In this document: piece after piece, positions 39,031 to 52,400 of the stretch
Layout: every line of letters begins with the position of its first letter
Numbering within the stretch: position 1 is the stretch's first letter
DNA from: Dallia pectoralis
Lineage: Eukaryota > Chordata > Actinopteri > Esociformes > Umbridae
Direction of reading: 5' to 3'
Assembly: GCA_029465975.1 (NCBI GenBank)
Contig: CM055748.1
Span: forward strand, 8,390,458 to 8,454,457
DNA length: 64,000 bases
Made by a program: the position numbers and the translations under genes
The notes under the pieces: model-generated
The model's input: the letters and a program-made list of their open reading frames with translations, nothing else
What the model was told of the DNA's origin: nothing
Database searches by the model: none

Positions 39031-39985
39031 TTACCATGACAACTGTCAATCAAACTACCAAATCCCCGGATGAGCCAATGACGAGTACGTTCATTAGTTG
39101 TCTACCAATCGGTAATTCTAATGAATGTCCAGTAGCACTAATCTGTACATTCTGAAAACAAAAAATTCATTAAAAGGTGCAGTAATTTCTATAACTCTTG
39201 AAAGATTTGAACTGGTGTGCAGTAGTGACAAACCTTTTGTTTAATTAGTTAGCTAATTCAATTTCTTCAGGTGATGTAATAAGACATTTGCGGAAAATGA
39301 AATGCATATTGACCCTGCAATCATCAGGGATAAAAAGTTAACCTTTATTTAATGTCGTGATTTAATTTTAAAACTTTAATCTGAATTTGGATATGAATAA
39401 TTATTCAGTAATTCTATTTTTTGTTTTCCAGTATCAGGTTTATCTGCATAACATTAAAGTGTTGTTTTATTTTATCTAAATATCACAGAACAGGTCTCCG
39501 TCTGCATTCTGCATAATGTACACATGTTTTTATGCTATTGTAGAACTATGTGAAGCATTTATTTGGGCTGCAATCTGAAGTGCAGTTAATTGACGATTTC
39601 TGAAGCCAATAACTCTACTTAACTTTTTATCTGCAGAAGAGGTCTCGGTCTTCCTTTGCTGTGGCAGTCCTCAAGAGAGCCAGTTTAATGTTTGATGGTT
39701 TTTGTGACTGCATTGAAGAAACTTTAAAAAATGTTTCCTTGATTTTCTGACCTGGTCTGACGTTTTTCTTTGCTTATTTTAACTGTTCTTGCCCTAATAT
39801 GGACTATGGACTGATTACCTGATTGGCTAAAATTCTTGACTGGTATTGCATATATGTTACAACAGCAGTAAGGATATAATAATATAGTAACAACAAAAAT
39901 GCTTAGCACCATCAACAGGTAGTCATACATACATCCTTATTTACATGGAGTGAGTATGCATGGCTATATTTACATGGATGGTTGA
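39031..39985. other. Intergenic, AT-rich
   Basis: No gene, RNA or clear mobile element was recognised between the dyrk1a upstream region and the LINE debris that follows. Confidence 0.5.
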
Positions 39986-39989
39986 GTGC

Positions 39990-41060
39990 GTGGCAAAGAT
40001 CTTTATTTTCTAGTAGTTGTCGGTGTAGGTGGTCTGGTGTTCAGTCTGATAGCTTGTGGGTAGAAACTAAGCCTCTTATTACAGGACCCCCATGCTTTAT
40101 CCTTGTCCTTGTGTGGCAGACGTTAGGCAAGTGAACAGCTCATGACCAAAGTCAGAACGGTCCTTGATAATGTTTCATGTTTGTGTCTGGCACCATTTAA
40201 AATATGTGTCATGGATGGATGGAAGCACTGCCCCAGTGATGTGTTAGGCCAGCTACACCACCCGCTAGACGGCTTTGCTATTGGTAAGGCCATACCAGTT
40301 GTTAAAGCAGCCAGTTAAGATCCTCCCGTTGGCCCAGCAATAGTATTTTCACAGAAACCAGTGTGTCATGCCAAATGTATTGAGTTGCCTTAGTACCAGC
40401 ACTGCTGGTAGAAATCAACCATGAGAAGTCCTTGTTACCGGCACACAGTTGTTGTCCTGGCACCACAATGCCAATTTGCGTACCTACTCCCTGTAGGCTG
40501 ATTCTTTGTTGTTGTTTATTCGGCATACAACTGTTGTTCTATTGGCAAACTTCATGGTTTGGTGTCAATGCAGGGCCATGCAGTTATGTGTGAATGGGAG
40601 TAGAGCAGAGGACTAAGGACCCACACATGAGGGGCCACAGTCTTAAGAGGCAGTGAATAAGGGGTGTAGTCTAATTGCCAACCTTCATCGACTGTAGTTT
40701 GTCCATCAGAATGTCTTGTATCTAGATGTACAGGGTCGTGTCTAGACCAGTGCTCTGATCAAAACAAAAAGAGTAGAAAAATAGTGGAGTCCGTATTCTC
40801 ACATTGGCGTTTCTCATCTGTAGCTGCACTGCAGCTTCTGTGTGGATTTCAAACGTAACGGCATTTTGCGTGGATCGCTCGTGTCGGTCGGCAAACTGAT
40901 AAATGTCCAGTGACCCCGGACAGACTGACACGACAATCCTCTTGAACACCTAATGGTTATGAGGTGTAACGGGGGATAGTCTTGTCACTTTGCTGTTCTT
41001 GAGAACTGGGAGATGCTGGTCTCGATCAAGCGAGCTACAGCGTGTGACAGCCAGCTGGTT
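39990..41060 (-). mobile_element. Degraded LINE remnant (Rex1/CR1-like), antisense
   Basis: Several stretches resemble the antisense of fish LINE coding sequence in the expected order: ggtgttcagtctgatagctt and gtgggtagaaac near 40030-40065, ccataccagttgttaaagca near 40290-40310, gtgtgaatgggagtagagca near 40588, and gagaactgggagatgctggt near 41000. No intact frame remains. The family is inferred from remembered consensus words. Confidence 0.5.
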
Positions 41061-41104
41061 AGCATACACTCTAAGGACACTCTAAAGACCCCATCATAGC
41101 ACTG

Positions 41105-41965
41105 AGACTGCACTTGTTAAGGTGGTAAACGACCTTTTATTGGCTTCTGACAAAGGTTCTGCATCTCTCCTATTTCTTCTTGATCTTAGTGCTGCCTTTG
41201 ACATAATTGATCACTCCCTTCTCTTGGAGAGATTGGAGACCCTTGTTGGGCTAAGAGGACATGTTCTCGACTGGTTTAGATATTATTTATCAGATAGACT
41301 TCATTTTGTTTGTGTAGATGGCTTATCCTCTAACAAATCAAAGGTATGCTTTGGTGTTCCACAAGGCTCAGTCTTAGGACCACTTCTGTTCTCACTCTAT
41401 ATGTTACCTTTGGGTGATGTAATCCGAAAACATAATGTCAATTTTCACTGCTATGCCGATGACACGCAGCTGTATATTGCTATGAAACATGGAGAAGCCC
41501 CTAAATTAGCCACTATGGAAGCTTGTGTTTCAGATATACGAAAGTGGATGACAGAGAATTTTCTGCTCCTAAATTCAGATAAAACTGAATTTTATCTGAA
41601 TTGTATCTGAAACAGAGAGATTTATTGACAGACCTTACGCTGAACCTAAACGGATGTATAGTCATTTCACAAAAAACTGTCAAAAACCTTGGAGTGACCC
41701 TTGACCCGGATCTCTCATTTGACGATCACATAAAATATATTTCAAGGACAGCATTTTTCCATCTTCGGAATATTGCAAAAATCAGAAATTATTTATCAAA
41801 AATTGATGCAGAAAAACTAATCCATACTTTTGTTACCTCAAGATTAGATTATTACAATGTTCTATTCTCTGGTTACCCTGATAAATCAATAAACAAACTT
41901 CAATTAGTACTTAATACAATTATAATAATAATAATCACAATTAAAAACATATCTTTTCAGTAAGG
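41105..41965 (+). mobile_element. L2-type LINE reverse transcriptase fragment
   Basis: A plus-strand frame from 41122 to 41610 encodes the reverse-transcriptase core. It has LLDLSAAFDIIDHSLLLERL, GVPQGSVLGPLLFSLYMLPL and the catalytic YADD at 41452-41463 within HCYADDTQLYIAM, then FLLLNSDKTEF. A frameshift near 41600 moves the rest to another frame: KNLGVTLDPDLSFDDHIKYI and DAEKLIHTFVTSRLDYYNVL. The LLFSLYMLPLG and DTQLY forms point to the L2/jockey group. The 5' part and the last part of the ORF are missing, so it is inactive despite a well-kept core. Confidence 0.88.
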
Positions 41966-42084
41966 TCTATGGTTGAGTGTAATATGGCCCAGAGTACGAA
42001 GGTGAACGGAAGGCTCGGATCACATTCTGCCCTGCTGTCTTTGCCTTGTGGGTTCACATCTCCCCTGGGGTGTCCTCTCGATTG

Positions 42085-42520
42085 CTGCCTGGGGGGTGGA
42101 GTCACTGGCTCGCTATGGTTCCCTGTTGTTGCCTCTCGAGTAGCTTTTTGAGCAAAAACGATACCTCCAGGCTGCTGCCTGGGGGGTGGAGTCACTGGCT
42201 CGCTATAGCTCTCCTTTGTTCGCTCAATCCGAGTAGCTAGTGAACAAACTCCGATTATCCCAGTTAACTGTGGGGAGGAGTCACTGGTTCGCTATAGCTC
42301 TCCTTTGTTCGCTCAATCCGAGTAGCTGGTGAATTAAACTCTGATTATCCCAGTTATCTGTGGGGAGGAGTCACTGGTTCGCTATAGTGCTCCGTTGCAG
42401 CCTCAATTCGAGTAGCTTTGTGAGCAAAAACTAAACCTCCCATATGCATCTTGGGGTGTGGATGTCACTGGCTCGCTATAGCTCTTGTTTGTTCAACCAG
42501 CTCGAGTAACTTTGTGAGCA
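42085..42520. repeat. Tandem repeat of about 95-115 bp, five units
   Basis: Five diverged head-to-tail units, each holding gagtcactggctcgctata or gagtcactggttcgctatag and then gagtagctttgtgagcaaaaac or a variant. Units 2 to 4 share ctctcctttgttcgctcaatc and gattatcccagtta. It starts about 120 bases after the L2 fragment. It may be the LINE's 3' tail region or a separate local satellite. Confidence 0.85.
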
Positions 42521-44160
42521 AAAACTACATCCATTTAACATATTCTCTAATACAGAGCAACTTAACAATAGCCAGGTTATACATTTTCATACCTTTAAGT
42601 TCGTTATCTCTCCACTGTTGTGACAAAACTCATGGTCTAACCTTGTAGGCCACACAGAACTCAAAATGAACAAAATGAATTTTATCATCCATAAACAATT
42701 GAATAGACTTCGCCGTTCTGGGGTTTGCCTAATCCCTGTTTTTTGCAGTTCACAAGGGTACATTTTGTGAGTGAAGACCTGTTTTCTATCTGACAGAATT
42801 TAACCACGGAATCACAAAAAACATTTTCTGTGCTTTGAACTAGCTGGTGGACATTGTGCCATCTACTGGACATGTTCGGGTGTTACACAGTCATTGGATA
42901 ACAAAGATGAGTACACTACACGTCTCCAGCTGCCTTGACTAAAAATAGACTCCATATCATTTCTGTGCATATCCAAGTGTAATCAAATAAATATGAATAT
43001 ACATATGTTTTTTCCCTTCTAGCAGTAGATCTTAGAACATCCTGTATAGAGTTATTTAGTTTTTCGCTTTATATTTGTAATTATTTCTATTTTCACATGA
43101 TATACTTGTTGTGTGTTGATCAGGGGAATCCGGACCAATCACATCAATCAAATTTAATTAGATCTTGAAAACAAAATATCAAAATAAAACTGTCCCTGTC
43201 TTGTCTTCAGCTGTTCCTGTAAGATTTCCTTGAAGGGTTTTCCCAAAATTCAATAGTGTTTTTTGTGAGTGTTGAGTGTTTCAACAGAGACATTATTTCA
43301 TTACAACACTTTTTCCTCTGTAGCCGGCAGCTATGGACAATTTTTCAAGGTTATTATTCCATTACCTTAAATTAGTAAACTTAATTAATATTAATATACT
43401 AGTAACATTAACAGTTATTCATCAATCAGATCAATTAAAGCAATACAACCATAATATTTAAAAACTCTATGAAGGTTGAATTCTCTCAGAAAGAAGATGT
43501 ATCAGATCCATGTTATGTTATTTGGCCAGAAGATGGCAGCATATAGCTTTTCTGTGTCTATGTCTTTCAGATTATCATGGTCAAAAAAGCTTATTAGATG
43601 GCTATTTGTAATATATGAATGAGCTTAATTGGTGACCGAGATAATAAAGTGACTCAGGGATGCTGAGTTACGTAAAAGTTGCTCTAGATCATGTATGGGC
43701 AACACTGAGAGGGCCACCAAACTGTTAAATTCATCACAAGTGCTATAGTGGCTGGTGGGTCTCCATACCAACATCAAGTCTTTAGCAATAATAATTAAGT
43801 GGGAATGACTAACAAAATCAATGGTGAATCGACACATATTCAAAGTTTATATATCTGGTTGACGAAGCTCGACTGATTCACCAATATCATAAAAAAACTA
43901 TATGGCATAGTGATTGACTGCCACTTAAATACTTTTATGCACCACTAAATGCATAAACATTTATTTATATTGTTTACACATTTATGTCTATTCTATATTT
44001 CATTTTTAACAGAAATGTGTTTGAGTAGACGGCAGGTCAGGATTGTACACCTATTTTCTACTTCATCTAATGATTAAAACAATTCAAATGATTCCTCCTT
44101 TTTAGGATTTTAGAGTAGAATAAAAAAACACAAACAAAACATTTTGCAACAGATTCTTCA
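42521..44160. other. Intergenic region, no gene recognised
   Basis: AT-rich sequence between the tandem repeat and the presumed end of alcam. No exon, RNA gene or recognisable transposon was seen. Confidence 0.5.
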
Positions 44161-46439
44161 AAATGTACCCTTTATTTTAAAGAAAAGTACAAAAACAAAA
44201 GTCAGTATTTACAATACTTGCCAGGCAGTATTTACCCTCTTTGGTTTTATATTTCCAATTTGATGGATTTCACATTAACAACGTAGCAAAGAGGTCACAA
44301 GCTGACAGTCTGAAATACCATAGAAATCCACAGAAGGCTCATATATTCTTACTGTCTAGTGTAAAACCTGCAAGTAATTACTATCAATTGTTCAGTACCA
44401 TTTAAGCTGTGGTGAATTTTGAGAGAATAATTGTTTATAACTAAATGAGATGCCAACATTGTAATCTTAATATAAATAGCAAAAAATAACAGAACAAAAT
44501 ACAAAAAACTCCAGGACTGATATATATATACAGGGTCTGTAAATGCTGCTTACAACCAATAACCTAGGATTGAAGTGTACTGCTGCTGGACAACTTGTCT
44601 ATTGACACACAAAATTACACTAAAGCACAGAAATAAACACGGAACAATGATACATTCTGCTATGTGGCGGTCCGAACTTAACAAATCACTGTTAAACAAA
44701 AGTAGTCTTGTGTAGTGAGCTGCATGCCTAACTCCACATACGTTTGTGAGTCAAGCGTACAAAACAGGATCCATGTAAAATGTAATGAAATCATTTGCAC
44801 GGCAGACCTTTATTTGCCTGCAACTAACTTACTAATATCACCGTTCAATCAAAGCTGGGATTGTAACCTATACCCTTAGCCCTTTTATGTAAATGTTTTA
44901 CTGGTTATTTTCCCAATACATTCTTTAATACATAACATTGACAATGACTGACTATTAACTGTGAGACGAGAAGTGGTTGGTTGTGATATGGAACCTGGAA
45001 GTAACCGCAGTGAAGACCTCCACATCCTCCAGATGCTTTGTGTCTGGGGCATCTGGAGGATGTGGAGGTCTTCCAGGTCCTCCACATGCTCCAGACTCGA
45101 AGCATCTTAATAGAGTCTTCCAGATGCTACGAGTCTGACGTCATAGGCATGTAGTGCCTTCCATTAGGATTGCGAAGGTAAGGCAAATGCAAGTACCAGG
45201 TAATACAAGTCAAACATGTATTTGATGCGACATTACAGACTTAAACCTTTACCGTACAAACTAAAAATAAAAGCACTTTCAGAATTCTACGCTACCATCT
45301 AACGCTATCATAAGTATAGGGACAATTCAACTTCAAGCAAATATAGGAAGTATAAAAGCAAGTATTTAGTTGCAAATCGCTTGCATGTAAAAAGCAGTCG
45401 TCTGCATTGGGCCTGTGACCCACTAACATTACCAGACCTGTGGTGTCATCCTCTGAGACGCTTTGCCAAGCTTTTATACAGCAGCCATTTTAAGCTGCTG
45501 CTTGTTTACGTTTCTGACTTCAGTCTCCTCACCAGCAAGTGGATTTATCAAGTTCCTCATGTAGCACTTAAATCACATGTTTTCACAGACAGATCCCTAG
45601 TCTTCGAGTTGGATTATGCATATTGATGCCAAAAGCAGTGGGTGGAAATGAGACGACACATTCACTGCTCTTTTTGTGTGAACAATCAATGCTGGAGACC
45701 TCTGATCAATTAGAAACACTTGTGACATTTCGTAGTACCTAATTATGCTCACATGTAATAGAGTGATGATTCTAACTGAACTGTCATTCTTAGTTGGTGA
45801 GATATGTGTTGAAACAAAATGGTGACGTTCTGTACATTTGCCCCTTATTTATCTTATATAGATCCATATTTGTTTAATCGATCAGGAGTGCACAGCAATT
45901 TTGACTTTATTTTTCCAATACTTATGGAGGACTCATCCTTACAGGAAAGGCAACTGGTCCAGTAGTAATTATTTAAATTGAAAACAACATTTTTATCCAG
46001 GCAAAAAATTCTAATTGGCATTTTGCTCATTTGACTAAATCCTCCTAAAAAAAAATAACTAGGAAAGTTTACACATTTAAACCATAGTGCAGGCAATTTA
46101 GACATACAATATTTACATCAGATATCATTCCTATTTGTTTGTATTTTTATATTCGAAGGAAAAAACATTGGTGATTCTGTTTTACAATCAGAATTCGAAT
46201 GGTCTTCATTCAATTTCATGACCCCCTTCAAACTGTTAACAGATGTGTTGAAAAGCTAGTAATTGAAAAGCTGCTTTACAGCTCCTCGCTGTAACAAAAA
46301 GATATGGCGGGATGTTAGTGGAAACTGGTAAACTAAAACAGTTCACATCTAAAGGTTTAGATTTTAATGTACAGCAGTAGGTAATGTGTTCATTCGCACG
46401 TTCTTTACCCTATTCTCTCTTTCTTTACACTCCTTTAAA
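44161..46439 (-). other. Probable alcam 3' UTR
   Basis: Minus-strand sequence after the alcam stop. A candidate AATAAA (plus TTTATT at 44171-44176) could end a 2.3-kb 3' UTR; nearer candidates lie at about 44812 and 45908. It contains the hairpin at 45012-45073. No coding sequence was recognised. Confidence 0.4.
45012..45073 (-). other. Perfect 25-bp inverted repeat (hairpin)
   Basis: Arms at 45012-45036 and 45049-45073 are exact reverse complements over 25 bases, around a 12-base centre (45037-45048). A second, imperfect 14-base inverted repeat follows at 45093-45106 and 45124-45137 (one mismatch). In RNA, either strand would fold into a strong stem. Confidence 0.9.
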
Positions 46440-49400
46440 TTACACCTCAACCTTCTGGCTGTTCTCCTCCAGCTTCTCATCTATTTTCTCCTCCAGTTTC
46501 TTGCTTTCTTCATTAGATCCGTCCTCCTTCTCCCCGGTCTTCCAGCTGCCTTGCCTTTCGACACAAATCCAAAAATTTCACATAAATCAAGCCCTGCAAT
46601 AATAATGCATACTCGCACAAGATTATAAAGTGATTGCATTACGATGTAATTAACTTACCTGGATTTTTTTGCGTACAGCCAGTACGCTAGGCCGACAATT
46701 ACAGCGGCCAGTACCAGGCTGACAACGACTCCCACTACTAACTTAGTTGAGTCATTCGGTTCTGATGAGTCTGTAAACGCAGACAGAAACAGGAGAGACG
46801 TCGGATATCGTGAGAAAAAATTCAGCAAATGCGGAAATCACAAAAAAAACATGTGAGCAAGTTTAAAATAAATAAATCAAATACATAAATCAAATAAGTG
46901 AATGAATAAATTATATATATATATATATAGGAAAATAAAACACAGAAGAAATAAATATTAATATTTTGAAAAATGATAGGAGAAACGTTACTAGTTTTAT
47001 TCAGGATGCTGGTGTCTCATTTTGATGCTCAGTATTTGCATATTTATTTATTGTTATTCATATGTGTGCTTCATCCCCCAGCTCTGATCTCAGATCTGGT
47101 AATTTCTGTGTTTCACAACTGGGGCAATTTCTCGATCCTCTCAATCTGAGATTGTCCTCTGGAGGCTATAAAATGGACAGTTGCAGATTCCACATTCTGT
47201 GAATCTTATATTCCCTCCCCTCCTCCCGCTCGTTACAGAAAATTATAAAGAAAACTTACCTCGTTTATCCATTTTCACCTCCTCATATACTGAAATCAGA
47301 TATACATTCATATTAAAGTCCAGCCTAGCAATGAATTAGGTGTATAATGGTATGGGTCAGGCAATGTCATTGGCTTGAGTGTGACGCTGTGATTTGTGTG
47401 GAGATTTCAGTTACATGCAAACTGAGAACACATCGCAGAGAGCAGAAAGTATAGATTCCAGCATCCCGACAAACAAACAAAAGTAAGGAAGAAGAATAAA
47501 ACACACACAAAAGAAATGTGAGATATCTATTAACATACTGAAGAAAAAAATGTATACTTTATGCCATTATTGGATAGTAGGCACAGTAGAATGTAGATGT
47601 CTGGCTAAACCTAAAACCCACTATATGCACCTATTGACTAACTACCATGCATACAGGTGACGGTAAGAGGCAGAGAGAGTTATTAAGAGAAATAGGGTAG
47701 GAGAGAGATGGGTAAGAGAGGGTAAGAGAGAGATGGGGTGAGAGACGGTAAGAGAGAGATGAGGTATGAGAGGGAAAGAAGGTAGGGTAAGAGAGAAATG
47801 AGGTAAGAGAGAAATAGCACAGGAGTGGGTAAGAGGGAGATGGGGTAGGAGAAAGGGTAACAGACCAGACCCAGACAGGGATTACTGGGCTGGGTTTTCA
47901 AAAGAGAGGAAAAAGGAAATTCAGTCAGGGAACTGTGGGCGAAACCGTCCCACTGTACTCACAGGTAGATACGTTAATTTGTTGACTGCTCTCTCCAAGC
48001 TCATTGGACACAGTGCAGGAAACATTGAGGTTGACCCTGGGCACAATGGTCAGCTTGTGTGTGATCGTCCCATTGACGTAGGGACTTTCAACGGCCTGAA
48101 AATGAAACACACACAGTAATTAGCTTACAATGACCCTTCAGGTATATTCCGAAATCCACACATGGACAACCCAATTCAAATAAAGTGTATATCTAGTATA
48201 TATACAGTGTATATCTACAAGCTTACATTTAATCTTTCATACAGTAACATTGCTTTAATGTTTTAAACTTTGGTTTAAACAGTTGTTGGCCACATTTGAC
48301 TAAATGTATCCTCAATGAGCGCTGATGATTTGTTCTGATGTATGTTACAGAGGCTTGAAAACATCACTTTGCTGACACGATGGTGATGTTGACAGTGGTC
48401 CATATTGTAGTTATTACATAAACAGGGGAGGGTGTCGTATGAGATTATGTTGGATTATGATAATTGAGCCACTGGCTATGACCGATGGAATTTCTCGTGC
48501 ATTTCGTCATTGGCTATAAAGGCCATGGCGGAAGCATTGTCCACCAGAGATATACCGGTATATGCAAATCATCTTGTGTTGGCTAACTGCGCAGCTGTGC
48601 TATCAGCAGTCACAGGTACGCCAAGAACAAAAAGTAATTGTCCTTATGACAGGCCAGTGCATAATAAAGTTGGGTGTGGAAATAAAAAGTTTTTTTCTCT
48701 ACAATAAAAACCAGTCCCATTCATTAACAATGTATTGGAAAGGTTCACAGTGGGATAGTTAAGTCACAGTCAGTAGTGGGAGGAGTTTCTGTTTGTATTC
48801 CACAAGTTAATAACACAGTGTCGCTACAAATGCAAGTTAAAACACGTTTTTTTTCTTTGTTGATAGTGAGTATCACATTTTAACCCTCACAGAGACCTTA
48901 GAGATTATACAAATGCCTTTGTTGAAGACAATTTTTTGTTGCAGAGCCTGCATGTGTTTTGATACAAGCAATCTTTTTCTCTGGCTATGGTACATGGCGC
49001 AATTACGACTGTTGTAATGTCCTATAACTAATACGGAGACAGTACCATGGTGGAGTTAGTTACCCTGGTAGAGTTAGCTACCCTGGTGGAGTTAGTTACC
49101 CTGGTGGAGTTAGTGACCCTGGTGGAGTTAGTGACCCTGGTGGAGTTAGTGACCCTGGTGGAGTTCGTGACCCTGGTGGAGTTAGTGACCCTGGTGGAGT
49201 TAGTTACCATGGTGGAGTTAGTTACCATGGTGGAGTTAGATACCCTGGTGGAGTTAGATACCCTGGTGGAGTTAGTTACCCTGGTGGAGTTAGTTACCAT
49301 GGTGGAGTTAGTGACCCTGGTGGAGTTCGTGACCCTGGTGGAGTTAGTTACCATGGTGGAGTTAGTTACCATGGTGGAGTTAGTGACCCTGGTGGAGTTA

Positions 49401-52400
49401 GTTACCATGGTGGAGTTAGTTACCATGGTGGAGTTAGATACCCTGGTGGAGTTAGTTACCCTGGTGGAGTTAGTTACCATGGTGGAGTTAGATACCCTGG
49501 TGGAGTTAGGTACCCTGGTGGAGTTAGTTACCATGGTGGAGTTAGTTACCATGATGGAGTTAGTGACCCTGGTGGAGTTAGTTACCCTGGTGGAATTAGT
49601 TACCATGGTGGAGTTAGTTACCCTGGTGGAGTTAGTTACCATGGTGGAGTTAGTTACCCTGGTGGAGTTAGATACCCTGGTGGAGTTAGTTACCATGGTG
49701 GAGTTAGTGACGTGGAGTTAGTGACCCTGGTGGAGTTAGTTACCCTGGTGGAGTTAGTTACCATGGTGGAGTGTGTTACCATGGTGGAGTTAGTTACCAT
49801 GGTGGAGTTAGTTACCATGGTAGAGTTAGATAATCTGGTGGAGTTAGTTACCCTGGTGGAATTAGTTACCATGGTGGAGTTAGTTACCCTGGTGGAGTTA
49901 GTTACCCTGGTGGAGTTAGTTACCATGGTGGAGTTAGTGACGTGGAGTTAGTGACCCTGGTGGAGTTAGTTACCCTGGTGGAGTTAGTTACCCTGGTGGA
50001 GTTAGTTACCATGGTGGATTGTGTTACCATGGTGGAGTTAGTTACTCTGGTGGAGTTAGTTACCCTGGTGGAGTTAGTTACCCTGGTGGAGTTAGTTACC
50101 ATGGTGGAGTTAGTGACGTGGAGTTAGTGACCCTGGTGGAGTTAGTTACCCTGGTGGAGTTAGTTACCATGGTGGAGTGTGTTACCATGGTGGAGTTAGT
50201 TAGTCTGGTGGAGTTAGTTACCCTGGTGAAGTTAGTTACCCTGGTGGAGTGTGTTACCATGGTGGAGTTAGTTACTCTGGTGGAGTTAGTTACCCTGGTG
50301 GAGTTAGTTACCCTGGTGGAGTTAGTGACCATGGTGGAGTTAATTACCCTGGTGGAGTTAGTTACCATGGTGGAGTTAGATACCATGGTGGAGTTAGTTA
50401 CCATGGTGGAGTTAGTTACCATGGTGGAGTTAGTTACCCTGGTGAAGTTAGTTACCCTGGTGGAGTTAGTTACCCTGGTGGAATTAGTTACCATGGTGGA
50501 GTTAGTTACCCTGGTGGAGTTAGTTACCCTGGTGGAGTTAGTTACCATGGTGGAGTTAGTGACCCTGGTGGAGTTAGTGACCCTGGTGGAGTTAGTTACC
50601 CTGGTGGAGTTAGTTACCATGGTGGAGTGTGTTACCATGGTGGAGTTAGTTACTCTGGTGGAGTTAGTTACCCTGGTGAAGTTAGTTACCCTGGTGGAGT
50701 GTGTTACCATGGTGGAGTTAGTTACTCTGGTGGAGTTAGTTACCCTGGTGGAGTTAGTTACCCTGGTGGAGTTAATTACCCTGGTGGAGTTAGTTACCAT
50801 GGTGGAGTTAGATACCATGGTGGAGTTAGTTACCATGGTGGAGTTAGTTACTCTGGTGGAGTTAGTTACCCTGGTGAAGTTAGTTACCCTGGTGGAGTGT
50901 GTTACCATGGTGGAGTTAGTTACTCTGGTGGAGTTAGTTACCCTGGTGGAGTTAGTGACCATGGTGGAGTTAATTACCCTGGTGGAGTTAGTTACCATGG
51001 TGGAGTTAGATACCATGGTGGAGTTAGTTACCATGGTGGAGTTAGTTACCCTGGTGGAGTTAGTGACCCTGGTGAAGTTAGTTACCCTGGTGGAGTTAGT
51101 TACTCTGGTGGAGTTAGTTACCCTGGTGGAGTTAGTTACCATGGTGGAGTTAGTGACCCTGGTGGAGTTAGTTACCCTGGTGAAGTTAGTTACCCTGGTG
51201 GAGTTAGTTACTCTGGTGGAGTTAGTTACCCTGGTGTAGTTTAAACAATAACTGTAAAAATTGGCCTCCCAAACATTTCTTTCACACTAAATAGATCTGA
51301 CCCACGTAATATAAATGTAATTAATATAACAACGGGGATAAATGAAGATGTTGTAAAGGTGTTGGTTTTTACCGAGGTGCCATTGACACTCCAGGTCACG
51401 CTGGGTTTCGGGTAGCCCTCAGCAACACAGATCAGGACTTTGTGCTGGTTGCCTTTACGTTCCTTGACCAACCGCTGGATGACTGGAACACCTGCAAGAA
51501 GATGCATGTTTTCCTCAGCTACTCCGGAATGAACAATAAAATGACACCCATGCCCAAAAACAACTATTCATAAGGAATGCAAAAAAAGAAAAAGAAATTC
51601 ACTCTCTTAAAAGTGAAAAAGCCATCTGCTGGGAAATTGGGGGGTATCTAAAAAAAGTATTTAGAAAAAAGATATATACATTTCAGAAACAGAGCTAAAG
51701 GCGCACAGTTACAACCCAAAAGCTGACTACACCAACAAAGTCTTTACCTTCAACTATCAGCTCGAAAGTGGCTTTCTTGATGAGAGTACCCATGGTGACC
51801 ACAACCTCATACTTTCCAGAGTCAGCATAGGTCAGCTTGTCAAACTTGGGCTGCTTGTCCAGCTTGATATTGTCCTGAATTGATAAATTAAGACCAACAT
51901 TTTTTTCATGGCATCTAAGATTGTATAACCAAACTAATGGTTAGTAGGCCATTGGTTAACTTTTGTAATGCTGGGTCTTACCTTAGTCCAGGCTTCCAAT
52001 ATGGGTGTACCAGATGCATTAACCTGCAAATGTAGAGCCAAGCGCTCACCTGCGCTCTTAGTAACCATAGAAGAGGGTTCCAAACTCATATCCAGATCTG
52101 AATGGAAGAGAGATACACTATGAATGGGCAGTTAAACATGGAAAAGGAATGGCCACAGCACTAGAAAGTATTCATAGCCATAACAATGTACTGTTACCCG
52201 TACATGAAGAGGGACTTACAATTAACGGTAATGTTCATGGAGTCAACCATCGCGGCATTGTCAATGAGAGAACACTTGTATTCCCCTGTTCTTTCACGTG
52301 TGATATTAGTCAATGTGTAGGTGTCAGAGTTCTTCACTTTCACCTCCTTTCCCTTTAGTAAACAGACAAGGAACAAAAAGCAACAAAGCAAACAAAATAC

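Noticed and set aside
41122..41963. Reverse transcriptase as a retron or domesticated gene
   Set aside because: Motifs and flanks fit an L2-type LINE with a frameshift and truncation; no sign of a kept host gene.
44885..45105. Two overlapping minus-strand ORFs as an alcam-linked peptide
   Set aside because: They run through the hairpin and show no conserved features; the inverted repeat explains the repeated residues.
49047..51239. Long ORFs on both strands (up to 406 codons) as genes
   Set aside because: They are products of an 18-base tandem unit without stops and lie inside an alcam intron.
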